A program made the translations under genes and the position numbers. From contig SXWC01000047.1 in NCBI GenBank assembly GCA_005789975.1, forward strand, positions 1 to 19,693: a stretch of 19,693 nucleotides of DNA, given 5' to 3'. The stretch comes from Planctomycetaceae bacterium. Its GTDB lineage: Bacteria > Planctomycetota > Planctomycetia > Pirellulales > UBA1268. The notes below the pieces were generated by a model. The model made no database searches, had not been told where the DNA came from, and saw nothing but the letters and a program-made list of their open reading frames with translations. Below are positions 1 to 8,584 of this stretch, in pieces (position 1 is the stretch's first letter; each line of letters starts with the position of its first letter).

Positions 1-148
1 TCCGGCGATCTATCCGTGGTTCGTGCCGCGGTCGGTCCTTCCGCCTCCGTCCGCCTCTCCCGGGCAGTGAGGCACCGCCGCACGAGCGGGTGATCCTGAC
101 GCTGTCGTGATGATCGATTCGAGTGTGGCTCGGGTGCGAGACCTGCCG

Positions 149-154
149 TATACT
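149..154 (+). promoter_or_regulatory. Candidate -10 promoter element upstream of the dab region
   Basis: TATACT lies in the context CCTGCCGTATACTTC, about 37 bases before the ATG at 191. No strong -35 is visible at 17 bp spacing; the hexamer there is TGGCTC. Related GCCGTAT-CT strings occur upstream of hypF and of the rhamnosidase gene, which supports a shared promoter-like element. It would be the natural promoter for the small ORF and possibly the dab operon. Inference only. Confidence 0.35.
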
Positions 155-190
155 TCGCCCTGAGGCGGTCCTCCCAGCCGGGTTCATGTC

Positions 191-541
191 ATGATTCGCA
201 GCCTCCGCAAACTGCTGATCGCCCCGGCGGTCCTCGCGACCATCCTCGCGGGCGTTCAGTCGTCGCTTGGCGAGAATCGCCCGCTCGAAACGGGAGTCTC
301 CAAGTCAAACGACCGTGGCCACGACGGCAGTCGAGAAGACGATTCGGGCACCCGATCCGAGCAGGTCGGGGAGGACGAGAGCGAAGAGCAGGACGATCGT
401 GAACTGCATCTCTTCGCCACGTCGGAGCTCTGCAGCACGTTGAATGGCGACGTTGCCTGCCTGCCGAGCGCCATGGGTCACGCGACGCCGAGGACCGGCC
501 GCCGCTCTTCCCTGGGCCGCGACCCACCGGCGGCGCTCTGA
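191..541 (+). CDS. Possible small secreted acidic protein (hypothetical)
   Basis: An open frame of 116 residues begins with a signal-peptide-like N-terminus: basic residues in MIRSLRKLL, then a hydrophobic stretch, then a small-residue region near residue 26. A Glu/Asp-rich low-complexity stretch follows at about residues 37-70. I recognise no domain. It has two Cys residues at about 81 and 90. The candidate promoter at 149-154 is well placed, but no convincing ribosome-binding site precedes the ATG. It ends 84 bases before the first possible dabA start. In such GC-rich DNA an open frame of this length can occur by chance, so this is uncertain. It could instead be untranslated leader of the dab operon. 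Confidence 0.35.
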   Translation: MIRSLRKLLIAPAVLATILAGVQSSLGENRPLETGVSKSNDRGHDGSREDDSGTRSEQVGEDESEEQDDRELHLFATSELCSTLNGDVACLPSAMGHATPRTGRRSSLGRDPPAAL

Positions 542-625
542 CGCGCTCCACGGCCGTCCCCATGCGGCCGCGTGATTGCTTCGTGACGGAGATGCCCGGA
601 GACCGCGACGGCGGCCTCGCCCGGC

Positions 626-3600
626 ATGCCCTGCCTCGCTCAGCACCGACCTCCCGACACGGCCATGCACCAGCCACACGCCTCCCTCGAAGACATGATC
701 GCGACGGCCGCCCGGTTCCTGCCACCGCAGGGGCCGATCGACTCGTTTGTCGCCCAGAATCCCCTTCAGGGCTTCGAGGACCTGCCGTTCGAGGAGGCGG
801 TGATCCGGGCGGCGCGGCTGTATGGCGCCCAGCCGTTCCTGCCCGAGACCGCCTACCGGGAGGAACTCGCCAAGGGACGAATCCGCATCACGGACCTCGA
901 AGCGGTGCTCGCCGCCGATCTCGGCGGCCGCCGACTCGCGCCGCTCGCCGGCGGGCGGGCGACGCTCGGCCGCCTGCACCTGCAACTCCTGCTCCACGGC
1001 GTTCGCATGGAGAGTGACGTGGCAGTCCGCTGGACGCTGACGGAGAGCCGCTCCATTGAACGGCTGCGCGACGACCTCGAGCCGCAGATCCGGGCTCGGC
1101 TCCTCGCCTCCGTCGATCCTGCGTCCGACCACTCATCCCCGGGGTCGATCGCCCCCGGCGTGATCGACGGCCGCGTCGCCAGCGAACTGTGGCACGCCTG
1201 CGTCGAGATGACCGCCGGCGCGCGTGCGGCGGTGGTGCACGACCAGCCCCCGCTTCGCCATCGCGACCTGATCCTCGCGAGCGTGCCGACGCTCGACACC
1301 GATGCCCTCGTCCACCCGTTGCTGATCCGCATGGTCGCCGCGTTTCTAGACCAGGGCGTGGCGGCATGGCCGATGCCCGACCGGGATCAGGGCCTGCTGG
1401 CGGCCGTCGCCGGCGTCTATTCGGGACGGCTCGGCCCCGTGGAGCCCTGGAGCCGGGAGTTGCCCGACCGTCTGCGGAGGATCCGCGGAGCCTGCGACCG
1501 GGGCGACGACCCAAGGAAGGTCGCGCTCGACGTGATCGCCGCCGAACTGCGTCGGCTCGGCGTGCCGGAACCGTCGTGGCAGGATTTCATGACCGAATCG
1601 CTCGTCGCGCTCAAGGGCTGGGCGGGGATGGTGCGACAGCTGGAGGATCGGCCCGACCGGGCTCCCGTGGAGGCGGTGCCCGCGCGGCTCATCGACTTCC
1701 TGGCGCTTCGGCTGCTGCTCGACCGGACGGCCACCGAGTGGGCCGCCGGTCGGCTCGGACACCCGCCCGCGGCCGGCGGCGGGCCGACCGACGAAGCCAC
1801 GCTCGCGCCGCTCTGGGGCGAACTCCGTGGCCGACATCCGCCGCGGCGCGGGCCGGGCAGTCTGGCGCGGGCCTTTCTTTTGCATCAGGTGTCGCAGCTG
1901 CTGGGCCTCGCCGCCGACGACGTCCGCGGACTCGGCGTCCACGAGCTGCTCGAACTGGAGCATGAGGTCGCCGCGTTCGACCCGATCGCCCGCCGGCGGC
2001 TGTTTCATCTGGCCTATGAACGGCGGCTGCGGGTCGAGATGCTCGACGCGCTGGCGGCGCAGTGGTCGGCCAAGTCGCCCGCCAATCCGGGCCGACCCCG
2101 TGCACAGGCCGTGTTCTGCATCGACGACCGCTGCGAGTCGTGGCGCCGCGGCCTCGAGGAACTCGCGGGCGACGTCGAGACCTTCGGTGCCGCCGGATTC
2201 TTCGCGGTGCCGATGTACTTTCGCGGCATCGACGACTGGCACGCCGTACCCCTCTGTCCGATCGTCATCCGGCCGGATCACACCGTCATCGAACGGCCCG
2301 AGGACCGCGCCGCGGCGAACCATCGCTTTCAGCAGTCGGTCCGGCGTTCCCTCGGACGGCTTCGCGGCGGGATTTCCGAGGGCAGCCGCTCGCTGCTGCG
2401 CGGCGGAATCCTCACGTCGGTGGGGGGTGCGCTCGCAGCGGTGCCGCTCGTCGCCCGGGTCGTGTTTCCACGGCTGACGGCCCGGCTCGCCAGCGGTGCC
2501 GCCGCCCTCGCCGGCCGCCGCGTCCCCACCCGGCTCGATCTGAAACGCGGCGCTGATGCCCGGCTCCCCGACGGAACACGCCCGGGATTCGACCTCGACG
2601 AGATGGCCGCCATCGTGCGGCGATTGCTGGAGGACATCGGCCTCACGAGCGGTCACGCCCGGCTCGTCGCGATCATCGGCCACGGCTCGACGAGCCTCAA
2701 CAATCCGCACGAGAGCGCCTACGACTGCGGCGCGTGCGGAGGCGGTCGTGGCGGCCCCAACGCCCGCGCGGTCGCCACGATGGCCAACGACCCAGCCGTG
2801 CGGGCACGGCTGGCGGCCTCCGGCCTCGTTATCCCGGACGACGTGGTCTTCGTCGGCGGCATGCAGGACACCTGCACGAGCGTCATCGCCTGGTACGACA
2901 CCGACCGGATCCCCGATCACCACCGTGGCGAGTTCGAGGCGTTTCGTCGCCTGTGCGCCGAGGCCGGCGGGCTCGACGCACAAGAACGATGCCGGAGGTT
3001 CGATTCGGTGCCCCCCGGCGTTCCGGTCGCCGAGGCCCTCGGCCGCGTCGAGGTGAGATCGGCCGACCTCGCGCAGGTGCGGCCGGAATACGGCCACGCC
3101 AGCAACGCCGCCTGCATCGTGGGACGCAGGGCGCTCACGCGAGGACTGTTTCTGGACCGCAGGTCATTCCTCGTCTCCTACGATCCCGGCCACGACACTG
3201 CCGGCCGCATCCTCGAACGGACGCTCGCCGCCGTCGGGCCCGTCTGCGGCGGCATCAACCTCGCCTACCTCTTTTCGCGAATCGACCCGCTCGGCTACGG
3301 CGCCGGCACGAAGCTCCCGCACAACATCACGGCCCTGATCGGCGTGATGGACGGGCACGCGAGCGATCTCCGCACCGGGCTTCCCTTTCAGGGCGTGGAC
3401 ATCCATGAGCCCGTCCGGCTGCTGATGGTCGTCGAAGCCGCACCCGAGCGCATCCAAGACGTGCTCGAACGGCTGCCCGTCGTGAAAAACATGGTCGCGA
3501 ACCGCTGGATCCAACTCGTCTCGTGGCATCCCGAAACGGGCGGTCTCGCCCTGCAGGAAACCAGCGCCGCCGGCGGGATCGCCTTCGTGCCGTACGTGCC

Positions 3601-3730
3601 CGAGTCGGAGGCGATCCCCGTCGCGTCGTCGTCGGCGGCCTGGTATCGGGGCCGCCGCGGCAACGTGCCGCCGGCGCGGCTGACCGCCCAACGTTCCTCC
3701 ATGCCCGGTCAGGAGGCCGTGACGCCATGA
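626..3730 (+). CDS. dabA: DabA, inorganic-carbon accumulation protein (DUF2309)
   Basis: This is the zinc-binding cytoplasmic subunit of the DAB complex. Characterised homologues are thought to hydrate CO2 to bicarbonate in a one-way reaction driven by the ion gradient through DabB. The carbonic-anhydrase-like site is visible: Cys498 and Asp500 in the motif FCIDDR, then His686 in IGHGS and Cys701 in YDCGACGG. The two-residue and 15-residue spacings equal those of the zinc ligands I recall for Halothiobacillus DabA (C351, D353, H524, C539). The N-terminus has the family-typical PPQGPIDSFVAQNPLQGF. At 1034 residues it is in the long part of the family range. No ribosome-binding site decides between ATG 626 and the in-frame ATG 665; 665 sits closer to where homology begins. 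The stop overlaps the next start as ATGA, so translation is coupled to dabB. Confidence 0.9.
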   Translation: MPCLAQHRPPDTAMHQPHASLEDMIATAARFLPPQGPIDSFVAQNPLQGFEDLPFEEAVIRAARLYGAQPFLPETAYREELAKGRIRITDLEAVLAADLGGRRLAPLAGGRATLGRLHLQLLLHGVRMESDVAVRWTLTESRSIERLRDDLEPQIRARLLASVDPASDHSSPGSIAPGVIDGRVASELWHACVEMTAGARAAVVHDQPPLRHRDLILASVPTLDTDALVHPLLIRMVAAFLDQGVAAWPMPDRDQGLLAAVAGVYSGRLGPVEPWSRELPDRLRRIRGACDRGDDPRKVALDVIAAELRRLGVPEPSWQDFMTESLVALKGWAGMVRQLEDRPDRAPVEAVPARLIDFLALRLLLDRTATEWAAGRLGHPPAAGGGPTDEATLAPLWGELRGRHPPRRGPGSLARAFLLHQVSQLLGLAADDVRGLGVHELLELEHEVAAFDPIARRRLFHLAYERRLRVEMLDALAAQWSAKSPANPGRPRAQAVFCIDDRCESWRRGLEELAGDVETFGAAGFFAVPMYFRGIDDWHAVPLCPIVIRPDHTVIERPEDRAAANHRFQQSVRRSLGRLRGGISEGSRSLLRGGILTSVGGALAAVPLVARVVFPRLTARLASGAAALAGRRVPTRLDLKRGADARLPDGTRPGFDLDEMAAIVRRLLEDIGLTSGHARLVAIIGHGSTSLNNPHESAYDCGACGGGRGGPNARAVATMANDPAVRARLAASGLVIPDDVVFVGGMQDTCTSVIAWYDTDRIPDHHRGEFEAFRRLCAEAGGLDAQERCRRFDSVPPGVPVAEALGRVEVRSADLAQVRPEYGHASNAACIVGRRALTRGLFLDRRSFLVSYDPGHDTAGRILERTLAAVGPVCGGINLAYLFSRIDPLGYGAGTKLPHNITALIGVMDGHASDLRTGLPFQGVDIHEPVRLLMVVEAAPERIQDVLERLPVVKNMVANRWIQLVSWHPETGGLALQETSAAGGIAFVPYVPESEAIPVASSSAAWYRGRRGNVPPARLTAQRSSMPGQEAVTP
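3711..3716 (+). promoter_or_regulatory. Shine-Dalgarno for dabB
   Basis: AGGAGG lies inside the end of dabA, 10 bases before ATG 3727. It fixes the dabB start at the ATGA overlap rather than at the longer upstream open frame beginning at 3523, which would overlap dabA by 200 bases. Confidence 0.65.
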
Positions 3731-5109
3731 CCACCCCCCGCTTCCTCGCCGATCCGGTCTCCGCGCTCGTCGTCTGGCAGCTCGTCGCGCCCGTCACGGC
3801 ACTCGCCGGCATCGGCCTGCCGGCGTTGCTCGGTCGCCCGCTGTCGGAGCGGGCGACCACCCGGCTCGTCGGCACCGCGTTCACGACGGGCTTCATCGCA
3901 GCCCTGGCCACGCTCGCCGCGATCGCCAACCAGGGCTTCGCGGCCCACCTCGTGCATCTCGGCCGGCTGTTTGACGTCGGCCACCACGCCGCCACCATCG
4001 AACTGGTGGCCGACGGCCTGTCGGTGCCCTACGTCTGCTTCTCGACGGGCCTCTGTGCTCTGGTCAACGCCTTCGCGGGGAAATACCTCCACCGCGAACC
4101 GGGATTCACCCGCTTCTTCATCCTGCTCGCCCTGTTCGGCACCGGGATGAACCTGATGGTGCTGGCCGGCAGCATCGACGTCTTGTTCGCGGGCTGGGAG
4201 TTCCTCGGCATCTCGTCGGCGCTCCTGATCGGGTTCTTCCACGAGCGACGAAACGCCGTCGATGCGGCGCTGCGTGCCTTTACGACCTACCGCATCTGCG
4301 ACGTGGGGCTGTTCGGCGCGAGCGTGGTGATCCATCGGGCGACCGGCTCGGGGGACTTCGAGCGGCTGTTCACGGGCGACTGGCCCCATGCCGTGTGCCC
4401 GGTCCCGGCCGCCACGGCCTTGTTCGTCTCGCTGCTCCTCGTGTTCGCCGCCCTCGGCAAGAGCGCGCAGGTGCCCTTCTCCGGCTGGCTGCCCCGGGCC
4501 ATGGAGGGGCCGACGCCGTCAAGCGCGATCTTCTACGGAGCCTTGTCGATCCACGCGGGGGCCTATGTCCTGCTCCGCTACGAGGCGGTGCTCGACGCCG
4601 CACCCGCCGCGGGCTGGCTGCTCGTCGTGATCGGCGCGGGCACGGCCCTGCACGCCGCGATCGTGGGGAGCGTGCAGACCGATCTCAAGAGCATGCTTGC
4701 CTACGCCTCGATGACCCAGGCGGGCATCATTCTCGCCGAGATCGGGTTCGGCTGGCGGGTGATTCCGCTGGTGCACGTCATCAGCCACGCGATCCTCCGC
4801 AGCCTGCAGATTCTCCGGTCACCCTCGGCGATGCACGACCGCCACGAACTCGCCGCGGCCCTCGGCGGACACCCCGGACCGTCGGAGTGGTCGCTCATGC
4901 GACTGCTGCCCAAGGGCGTGTCGCGGGGCCTCTATCACATCGCGCTCGAACGGGGGTTCGAGGAGACGTTCGTCTCCGGTCTGTTCGTCCGGCCGCTGCT
5001 CGCGGCGCTCATCTCGGCCGATGCCCTCGAGCGCCGTTGGGTGGCCACCCTCGGGGGCGGCCCGGCGGATGACCGGCCGCGCGACTCCAAGGAAGGAGCC
5101 GCATCGTGA
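3727..5109 (+). CDS. dabB: DabB-type proton-conducting membrane subunit (NuoL/MrpA-like, short)
   Basis: This 460-residue polytopic membrane protein belongs to the proton-antiporter family (PF00361). It is the expected partner of DabA, supplying ion-gradient energy. Family landmarks are present: Glu158 in GWEFLGISS (the TM5 Glu), Lys245 in GKSAQVPFSGWLP followed by AMEGPTPSSA (TM7), and Lys321 in DLKSMLAYASMTQAG (TM8). At the later conserved Lys position (HAxxK) it has Arg358 in SHAILRSL. Shortly after that it jumps to a NuoL-like C-terminal segment (LYHIALERG, VRPLLAAL). The usual block with the GLPPLSGFFSKDE-type motif is missing, which makes it shorter than the roughly 550 residues of known DabB. 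It overlaps dabA (ATGA) and the next gene (GTGA). Complex I or Mrp membership is unlikely because no other nuo or mrp genes are adjacent. Confidence 0.85.
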   Translation: MTTPRFLADPVSALVVWQLVAPVTALAGIGLPALLGRPLSERATTRLVGTAFTTGFIAALATLAAIANQGFAAHLVHLGRLFDVGHHAATIELVADGLSVPYVCFSTGLCALVNAFAGKYLHREPGFTRFFILLALFGTGMNLMVLAGSIDVLFAGWEFLGISSALLIGFFHERRNAVDAALRAFTTYRICDVGLFGASVVIHRATGSGDFERLFTGDWPHAVCPVPAATALFVSLLLVFAALGKSAQVPFSGWLPRAMEGPTPSSAIFYGALSIHAGAYVLLRYEAVLDAAPAAGWLLVVIGAGTALHAAIVGSVQTDLKSMLAYASMTQAGIILAEIGFGWRVIPLVHVISHAILRSLQILRSPSAMHDRHELAAALGGHPGPSEWSLMRLLPKGVSRGLYHIALERGFEETFVSGLFVRPLLAALISADALERRWVATLGGGPADDRPRDSKEGAAS

Positions 5110-6548
5110 TCGGCCCGGACGACCTCATGCTGATGGCCGTCGCCGTGTGCATCGTGTCGCCGCTGGCCGGCGCCGCCGCCCAGCGGTTCGGCGGTCAACG
5201 GCTCGACCCCCGGCTGATCGCGGCCACTTCCATCGGCATCTCGTTCGCGGCGACGGTGGTGGCCGCCGCCTGCTGGCATTTCGGCGATGGCCGCCCGGTG
5301 ACGTTCGGCCACCGGCTTGCCGGTGGCGACCTGATCCTCGTCGACGGGCTCACGGCGCTGCTGCTGCCCTACGTCGCCGTGGTCGACATGGCGATCGTGC
5401 TCGTCGCTCCGCGGAGGGCGTTCGTCTCGTCCAGCGCGCGGCGGCTGCTCGTGGGCGCGTCGCTCACCTTCGCGACGCTGTCCACCTCCCCTCCCCTGAT
5501 CCTCGTCGGCCTGTGGGTCATGTCGATCCTCGCCACGTGGGCGACGGTGCGGAGCACGATCGGCGGCCGGACCGCCGCCCGGGTCTACGGCCTGACGATG
5601 TCCCTGGCGGTCGCCTGCATGGTGATCGGCACCGGGCTGCTGGTGGCCGACCCACCCTGGCTCACGGGAAGTGGACTGACGGGCGCCGCGGGCGGCTGGC
5701 TCGTCGCGCTGGCGGTCATGATCCGCAAGGGGCTGGTCCCGTTCCACTCCTGGTATCCAGCCCTCTTTTCCGGAGCCTCGATGGCGACGGCGCTCCTCGT
5801 CACGATGCCGCAGATCGCCACCTACACCGCGTTGCGGCTGCTGGTCGGCCATGCCGACGGCGTCGCGCAGGAACTCGTCGTCCTGGCCAACGCAGCCCTG
5901 CTCACCGCCGCCTACGGCGCGGCGCTCGCCGTGGTGCAGCGGGATGTTCGCGGACTGCTCGGCACCCTCGCGATGAGCCAGTCGGCGATGGTGTTGGCAG
6001 GCCTCTCCGGCACCGTGCCGATGGAGCTCTGCGGGGCCCTGGCCGTGTGGCTGTCGAGCGGCCTGGCGCTGACGGGCATCGGGCTCGTCGTCTGGGCGCT
6101 GGAAAGCAGGGCGGGGGGGATCTCGATCGAGACGCTCCAGGGACGATTCGCCGACACTCCGGCCCTCGCCGCATTCTTCCTGCTCTTTGGGCTCGCCATC
6201 CTCGGCTTTCCCGGTACGCTCTCCTTCGTGGCCGACGACCTGATCATCTCCGGCAGCCTCGACGACCATCTGCATGCGGGGATATTCGTGATTCTGACCA
6301 CCGTCTTCGGCGGCATCGCGGTCATGCGGGGCTGGTTCCGCGTGTTTGGCGGTCCCGTCACGGTCGATGCGCCGCGGCATGCGATCCTTCCGCGGGAGCG
6401 GTTTGCGTTCACCGCCCTGCTCGCGATCCTCTTCGGCCTCGGCCTCTGGCCGGGCCCGTTCGTGCAGTCCCTCGAAAAAGTGGCCGCCTCGCTGCTCGCA
6501 GCCCGGCAGGAGCTCGATGACCCGTCCTCTTCCGGAGTCCAGCCATGA
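5106..6548 (+). CDS. Second proton-conducting membrane subunit (NuoM/NuoN-like) of the dab operon
   Basis: This 480-residue very hydrophobic protein belongs to the same antiporter family but is distinct from dabB. Visible landmarks are Lys208 in IRKGLVPFHSWYPALFSGAS (compare the VPFHTWLPDAH motif of NuoM), QRDVRGLLGTLAMSQ in the TM8 region with Arg instead of Lys, and a late GFPGTLSFVADDLIISG segment matching the motif that dabB lacks. The TM5 Glu is replaced by Val138 (LWVMSIL). The start is GTG 5106, overlapping the dabB stop as GTGA, with AAGGAG at 5093-5098 seven bases upstream. The stop overlaps the SulP start as ATGA. It probably forms a membrane dimer with DabB beneath DabA. Known DAB systems that I recall use one membrane subunit. 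Confidence 0.8.
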   Translation: MIGPDDLMLMAVAVCIVSPLAGAAAQRFGGQRLDPRLIAATSIGISFAATVVAAACWHFGDGRPVTFGHRLAGGDLILVDGLTALLLPYVAVVDMAIVLVAPRRAFVSSSARRLLVGASLTFATLSTSPPLILVGLWVMSILATWATVRSTIGGRTAARVYGLTMSLAVACMVIGTGLLVADPPWLTGSGLTGAAGGWLVALAVMIRKGLVPFHSWYPALFSGASMATALLVTMPQIATYTALRLLVGHADGVAQELVVLANAALLTAAYGAALAVVQRDVRGLLGTLAMSQSAMVLAGLSGTVPMELCGALAVWLSSGLALTGIGLVVWALESRAGGISIETLQGRFADTPALAAFFLLFGLAILGFPGTLSFVADDLIISGSLDDHLHAGIFVILTTVFGGIAVMRGWFRVFGGPVTVDAPRHAILPRERFAFTALLAILFGLGLWPGPFVQSLEKVAASLLAARQELDDPSSSGVQP

Positions 6549-8518
6549 AGGCGATCGAACGCGACTCGTCATCCGTCCCGGGCCCGGGTGAGGTCCCTCG
6601 CGGCACGGCCGCCGGTTTCCGGAAATACTTCCGTCAGGACGTCGTCAGCGGGCTTCTCGTCTTCCTGATCGCGCTGCCCCTGTGCCTCGGCATCTCGCTG
6701 GCGAGCGGCTTCCCGCCGGTGGCCGGCGTGCTGACGGCCATCGTGGGCTCGATCCTGACCACGTTCCTCAGCAACTCTGAGCTCACGATCAAGGGGCCGG
6801 CGGCCGGCATGATCGTGATCGTGCTGGGAGCGATGCACTCGTGCGGCTTCACCGCGGGGGCCGATCCCGAGGCCGACATGCGGGCCTACCGGATGGTGAT
6901 CGCCATCGGCTGCGTCGCGGGCGTGGCTCAGGTGGCCGTCGGACTCCTCCGCGCCGGCGCGCTCAGCGAGTTTTTCCCGACCGCGGTCGTGCATGGCATG
7001 CTCGCCTCGATCGGCTTGATCATCTGCCTCAAACAGCTGCCGGTCGTGTTCGGCCAGAAGGCGAGCGGCGAGCCTTTCGAAATCCTCCGGGAGTTGCCGG
7101 AGAAGCTCCTCAACCTCAATCCCGCGATCACGCTGATCGGCCTGGTGAGCCTGGTGATCCTCTTCGGCTGGCCCGCCATCCGCCAACGGCTGCGACCGAC
7201 CTGGCTCCAGTTCGTGCCCGCTCAACTCCTCGTCCTCGCCGTCGCGGTGCCGCTCGGGGTGTGGCTCGACCTCGCCCACGAACACACCTACACCTTCGCC
7301 GGCCGTGAGCACCGGGTCGGCGGGTCATTCCTCGTGAGCGTCCCGGGCAATCTCCTGTCGGCGATCACCACGCCCGACTTCTCCGTGTTCACGGCCGAGG
7401 CCACCAGGCTCTCCGCGATCTGGTGGGTCGCGATGTTCGCGATCGTCGGCAGCGTCGAGTCGCTCCTCTCCGCCAAGGCGATCGATCTGCTCGATCCATG
7501 GAAGCGGAAGACCGACATGAACCGGGACCTGCTGGCCGTCGGCGTGGCCAACGTCGCCGCCGCCGCCATCGGCGGTCTGCCGATGATCTCCGAGATCGTC
7601 CGCAGCAAGTCGAACATCGACAACGGCGCCCGGACGAGGTTCGCCGACTTCTGGCACGGCATCTTCCTGCTCGCCTTCGTCGCGCTCGCGCCGGGCCTGA
7701 TCCACATGATCCCGCTCTCGGCGCTGGCGGCGATGCTCGTCTACACGGGCTTCCGGCTGGCCTCGCCCCGGGAGTTCATCAACGTCTTCAAGATCGGCCC
7801 CGAGCAGTTGCTGATCTTCGTGGCGACCATGGTGGGCGTGCTCGCCACCGACCTGCTCGTGGGAGTGGGCATCGGGATCGTCCTGAAGTTCATCATCCAC
7901 GCGATCAACGGCGTGCCGCTCAACTCGTTCTTCAAGCCCTTCCTCAAGGTCACCCCGATCGACGACCAGACGGTGCAGATCGACGCCAGTGGATCGGCCG
8001 TGTTCACCAACTGGATTCCTTTCCGTCGGCAGATCGAGCAGCTCGGGCTCGTGCAGAAAAACAACGTGATCGTGAACCTCGCCGGCACGTCGCTGGTGGA
8101 TTCGAGCGTGATGGAGAAACTCCACGAACTGGCGCTCGATTTCGAGCAGGCGGGACTCCGGCTCGACATCGTCGGCCTCGGATCCCACAAGCAGTTGTCG
8201 GGGCATCCGCTGGCGTCCCGCCGGCGGGTCACCATGCAGATGCGGCGAATCACCGTGGTGGGGCCCGCCACCATGGAGCGGCCGCTCGTGACGATGGTCC
8301 GCGAGCAGGGCGCCTCGGGCTACACGGTCGTGCCCTGCCATGGCGGCGGCCGTCGGGAGTCGCCGCAGGGGGGCAGGCCGCTCGTGCGATTCGAGACGAT
8401 CGTGCCGGCGGAAGTGGCCGGTCGGGTGCTCGACGGCCTCCGCGAGCCGCAGTTCAGCGCGGAGCGAATGACGGTCTGGATCGAGCCGGTCGATGTCCTG
8501 CGGCTCGAACAGTTTTGA
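6545..8518 (+). CDS. SulP anion (probable bicarbonate) transporter with STAS and fused PII-like domain
   Basis: This 657-residue SulP/SLC26-family transporter has a membrane core from about residues 28 to 450. Its first membrane segment carries LPLCLGISLASGFPPVAGVL, followed by KGPAAGM and later GSVESLLSAKAID. A STAS domain follows at about 465-555, with IVNLAGTSLVDSSVMEKL. Residues 566-657 align by eye with SbtB/CPII-type PII-like proteins: an initial beta strand (MRRITVV), then QGASGYTVV, a shortened T-loop, VRFETIVP, and a final MTVWIEPVDVL strand resembling the IYICEAEVL of SbtB. Context with dabA makes bicarbonate the likely substrate, as for BicA; sulfate cannot be excluded from sequence. 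GGAG at 6534-6537 precedes ATG 6545, which overlaps the previous stop. The PII-like part would be a built-in adenine-nucleotide or bicarbonate sensor (inference). Confidence 0.87.
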   Translation: MKAIERDSSSVPGPGEVPRGTAAGFRKYFRQDVVSGLLVFLIALPLCLGISLASGFPPVAGVLTAIVGSILTTFLSNSELTIKGPAAGMIVIVLGAMHSCGFTAGADPEADMRAYRMVIAIGCVAGVAQVAVGLLRAGALSEFFPTAVVHGMLASIGLIICLKQLPVVFGQKASGEPFEILRELPEKLLNLNPAITLIGLVSLVILFGWPAIRQRLRPTWLQFVPAQLLVLAVAVPLGVWLDLAHEHTYTFAGREHRVGGSFLVSVPGNLLSAITTPDFSVFTAEATRLSAIWWVAMFAIVGSVESLLSAKAIDLLDPWKRKTDMNRDLLAVGVANVAAAAIGGLPMISEIVRSKSNIDNGARTRFADFWHGIFLLAFVALAPGLIHMIPLSALAAMLVYTGFRLASPREFINVFKIGPEQLLIFVATMVGVLATDLLVGVGIGIVLKFIIHAINGVPLNSFFKPFLKVTPIDDQTVQIDASGSAVFTNWIPFRRQIEQLGLVQKNNVIVNLAGTSLVDSSVMEKLHELALDFEQAGLRLDIVGLGSHKQLSGHPLASRRRVTMQMRRITVVGPATMERPLVTMVREQGASGYTVVPCHGGGRRESPQGGRPLVRFETIVPAEVAGRVLDGLREPQFSAERMTVWIEPVDVLRLEQF

Positions 8519-8584
8519 GGGGCGGGACCGGCTCATCGACGTGCCTTTGACCGTGCCCTCCTGCGGACCCCGGGAGCAAGTGCA

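Noticed and set aside
1346..3097. Minus-strand frame of 583 codons antisense to dabA
   Set aside because: Same compositional artefact; dabA on the plus strand carries the zinc-site motifs.
3727..6548. Part of a complex I (nuo) or Mrp antiporter operon
   Set aside because: No other nuo or mrp genes are adjacent, and both genes are translationally coupled to dabA, which matches a DAB pump better.
4935..6572. Minus-strand frame of 545 codons antisense to the second membrane subunit
   Set aside because: The translation is a charged low-complexity string, while the plus strand gives a coherent membrane protein with family motifs.
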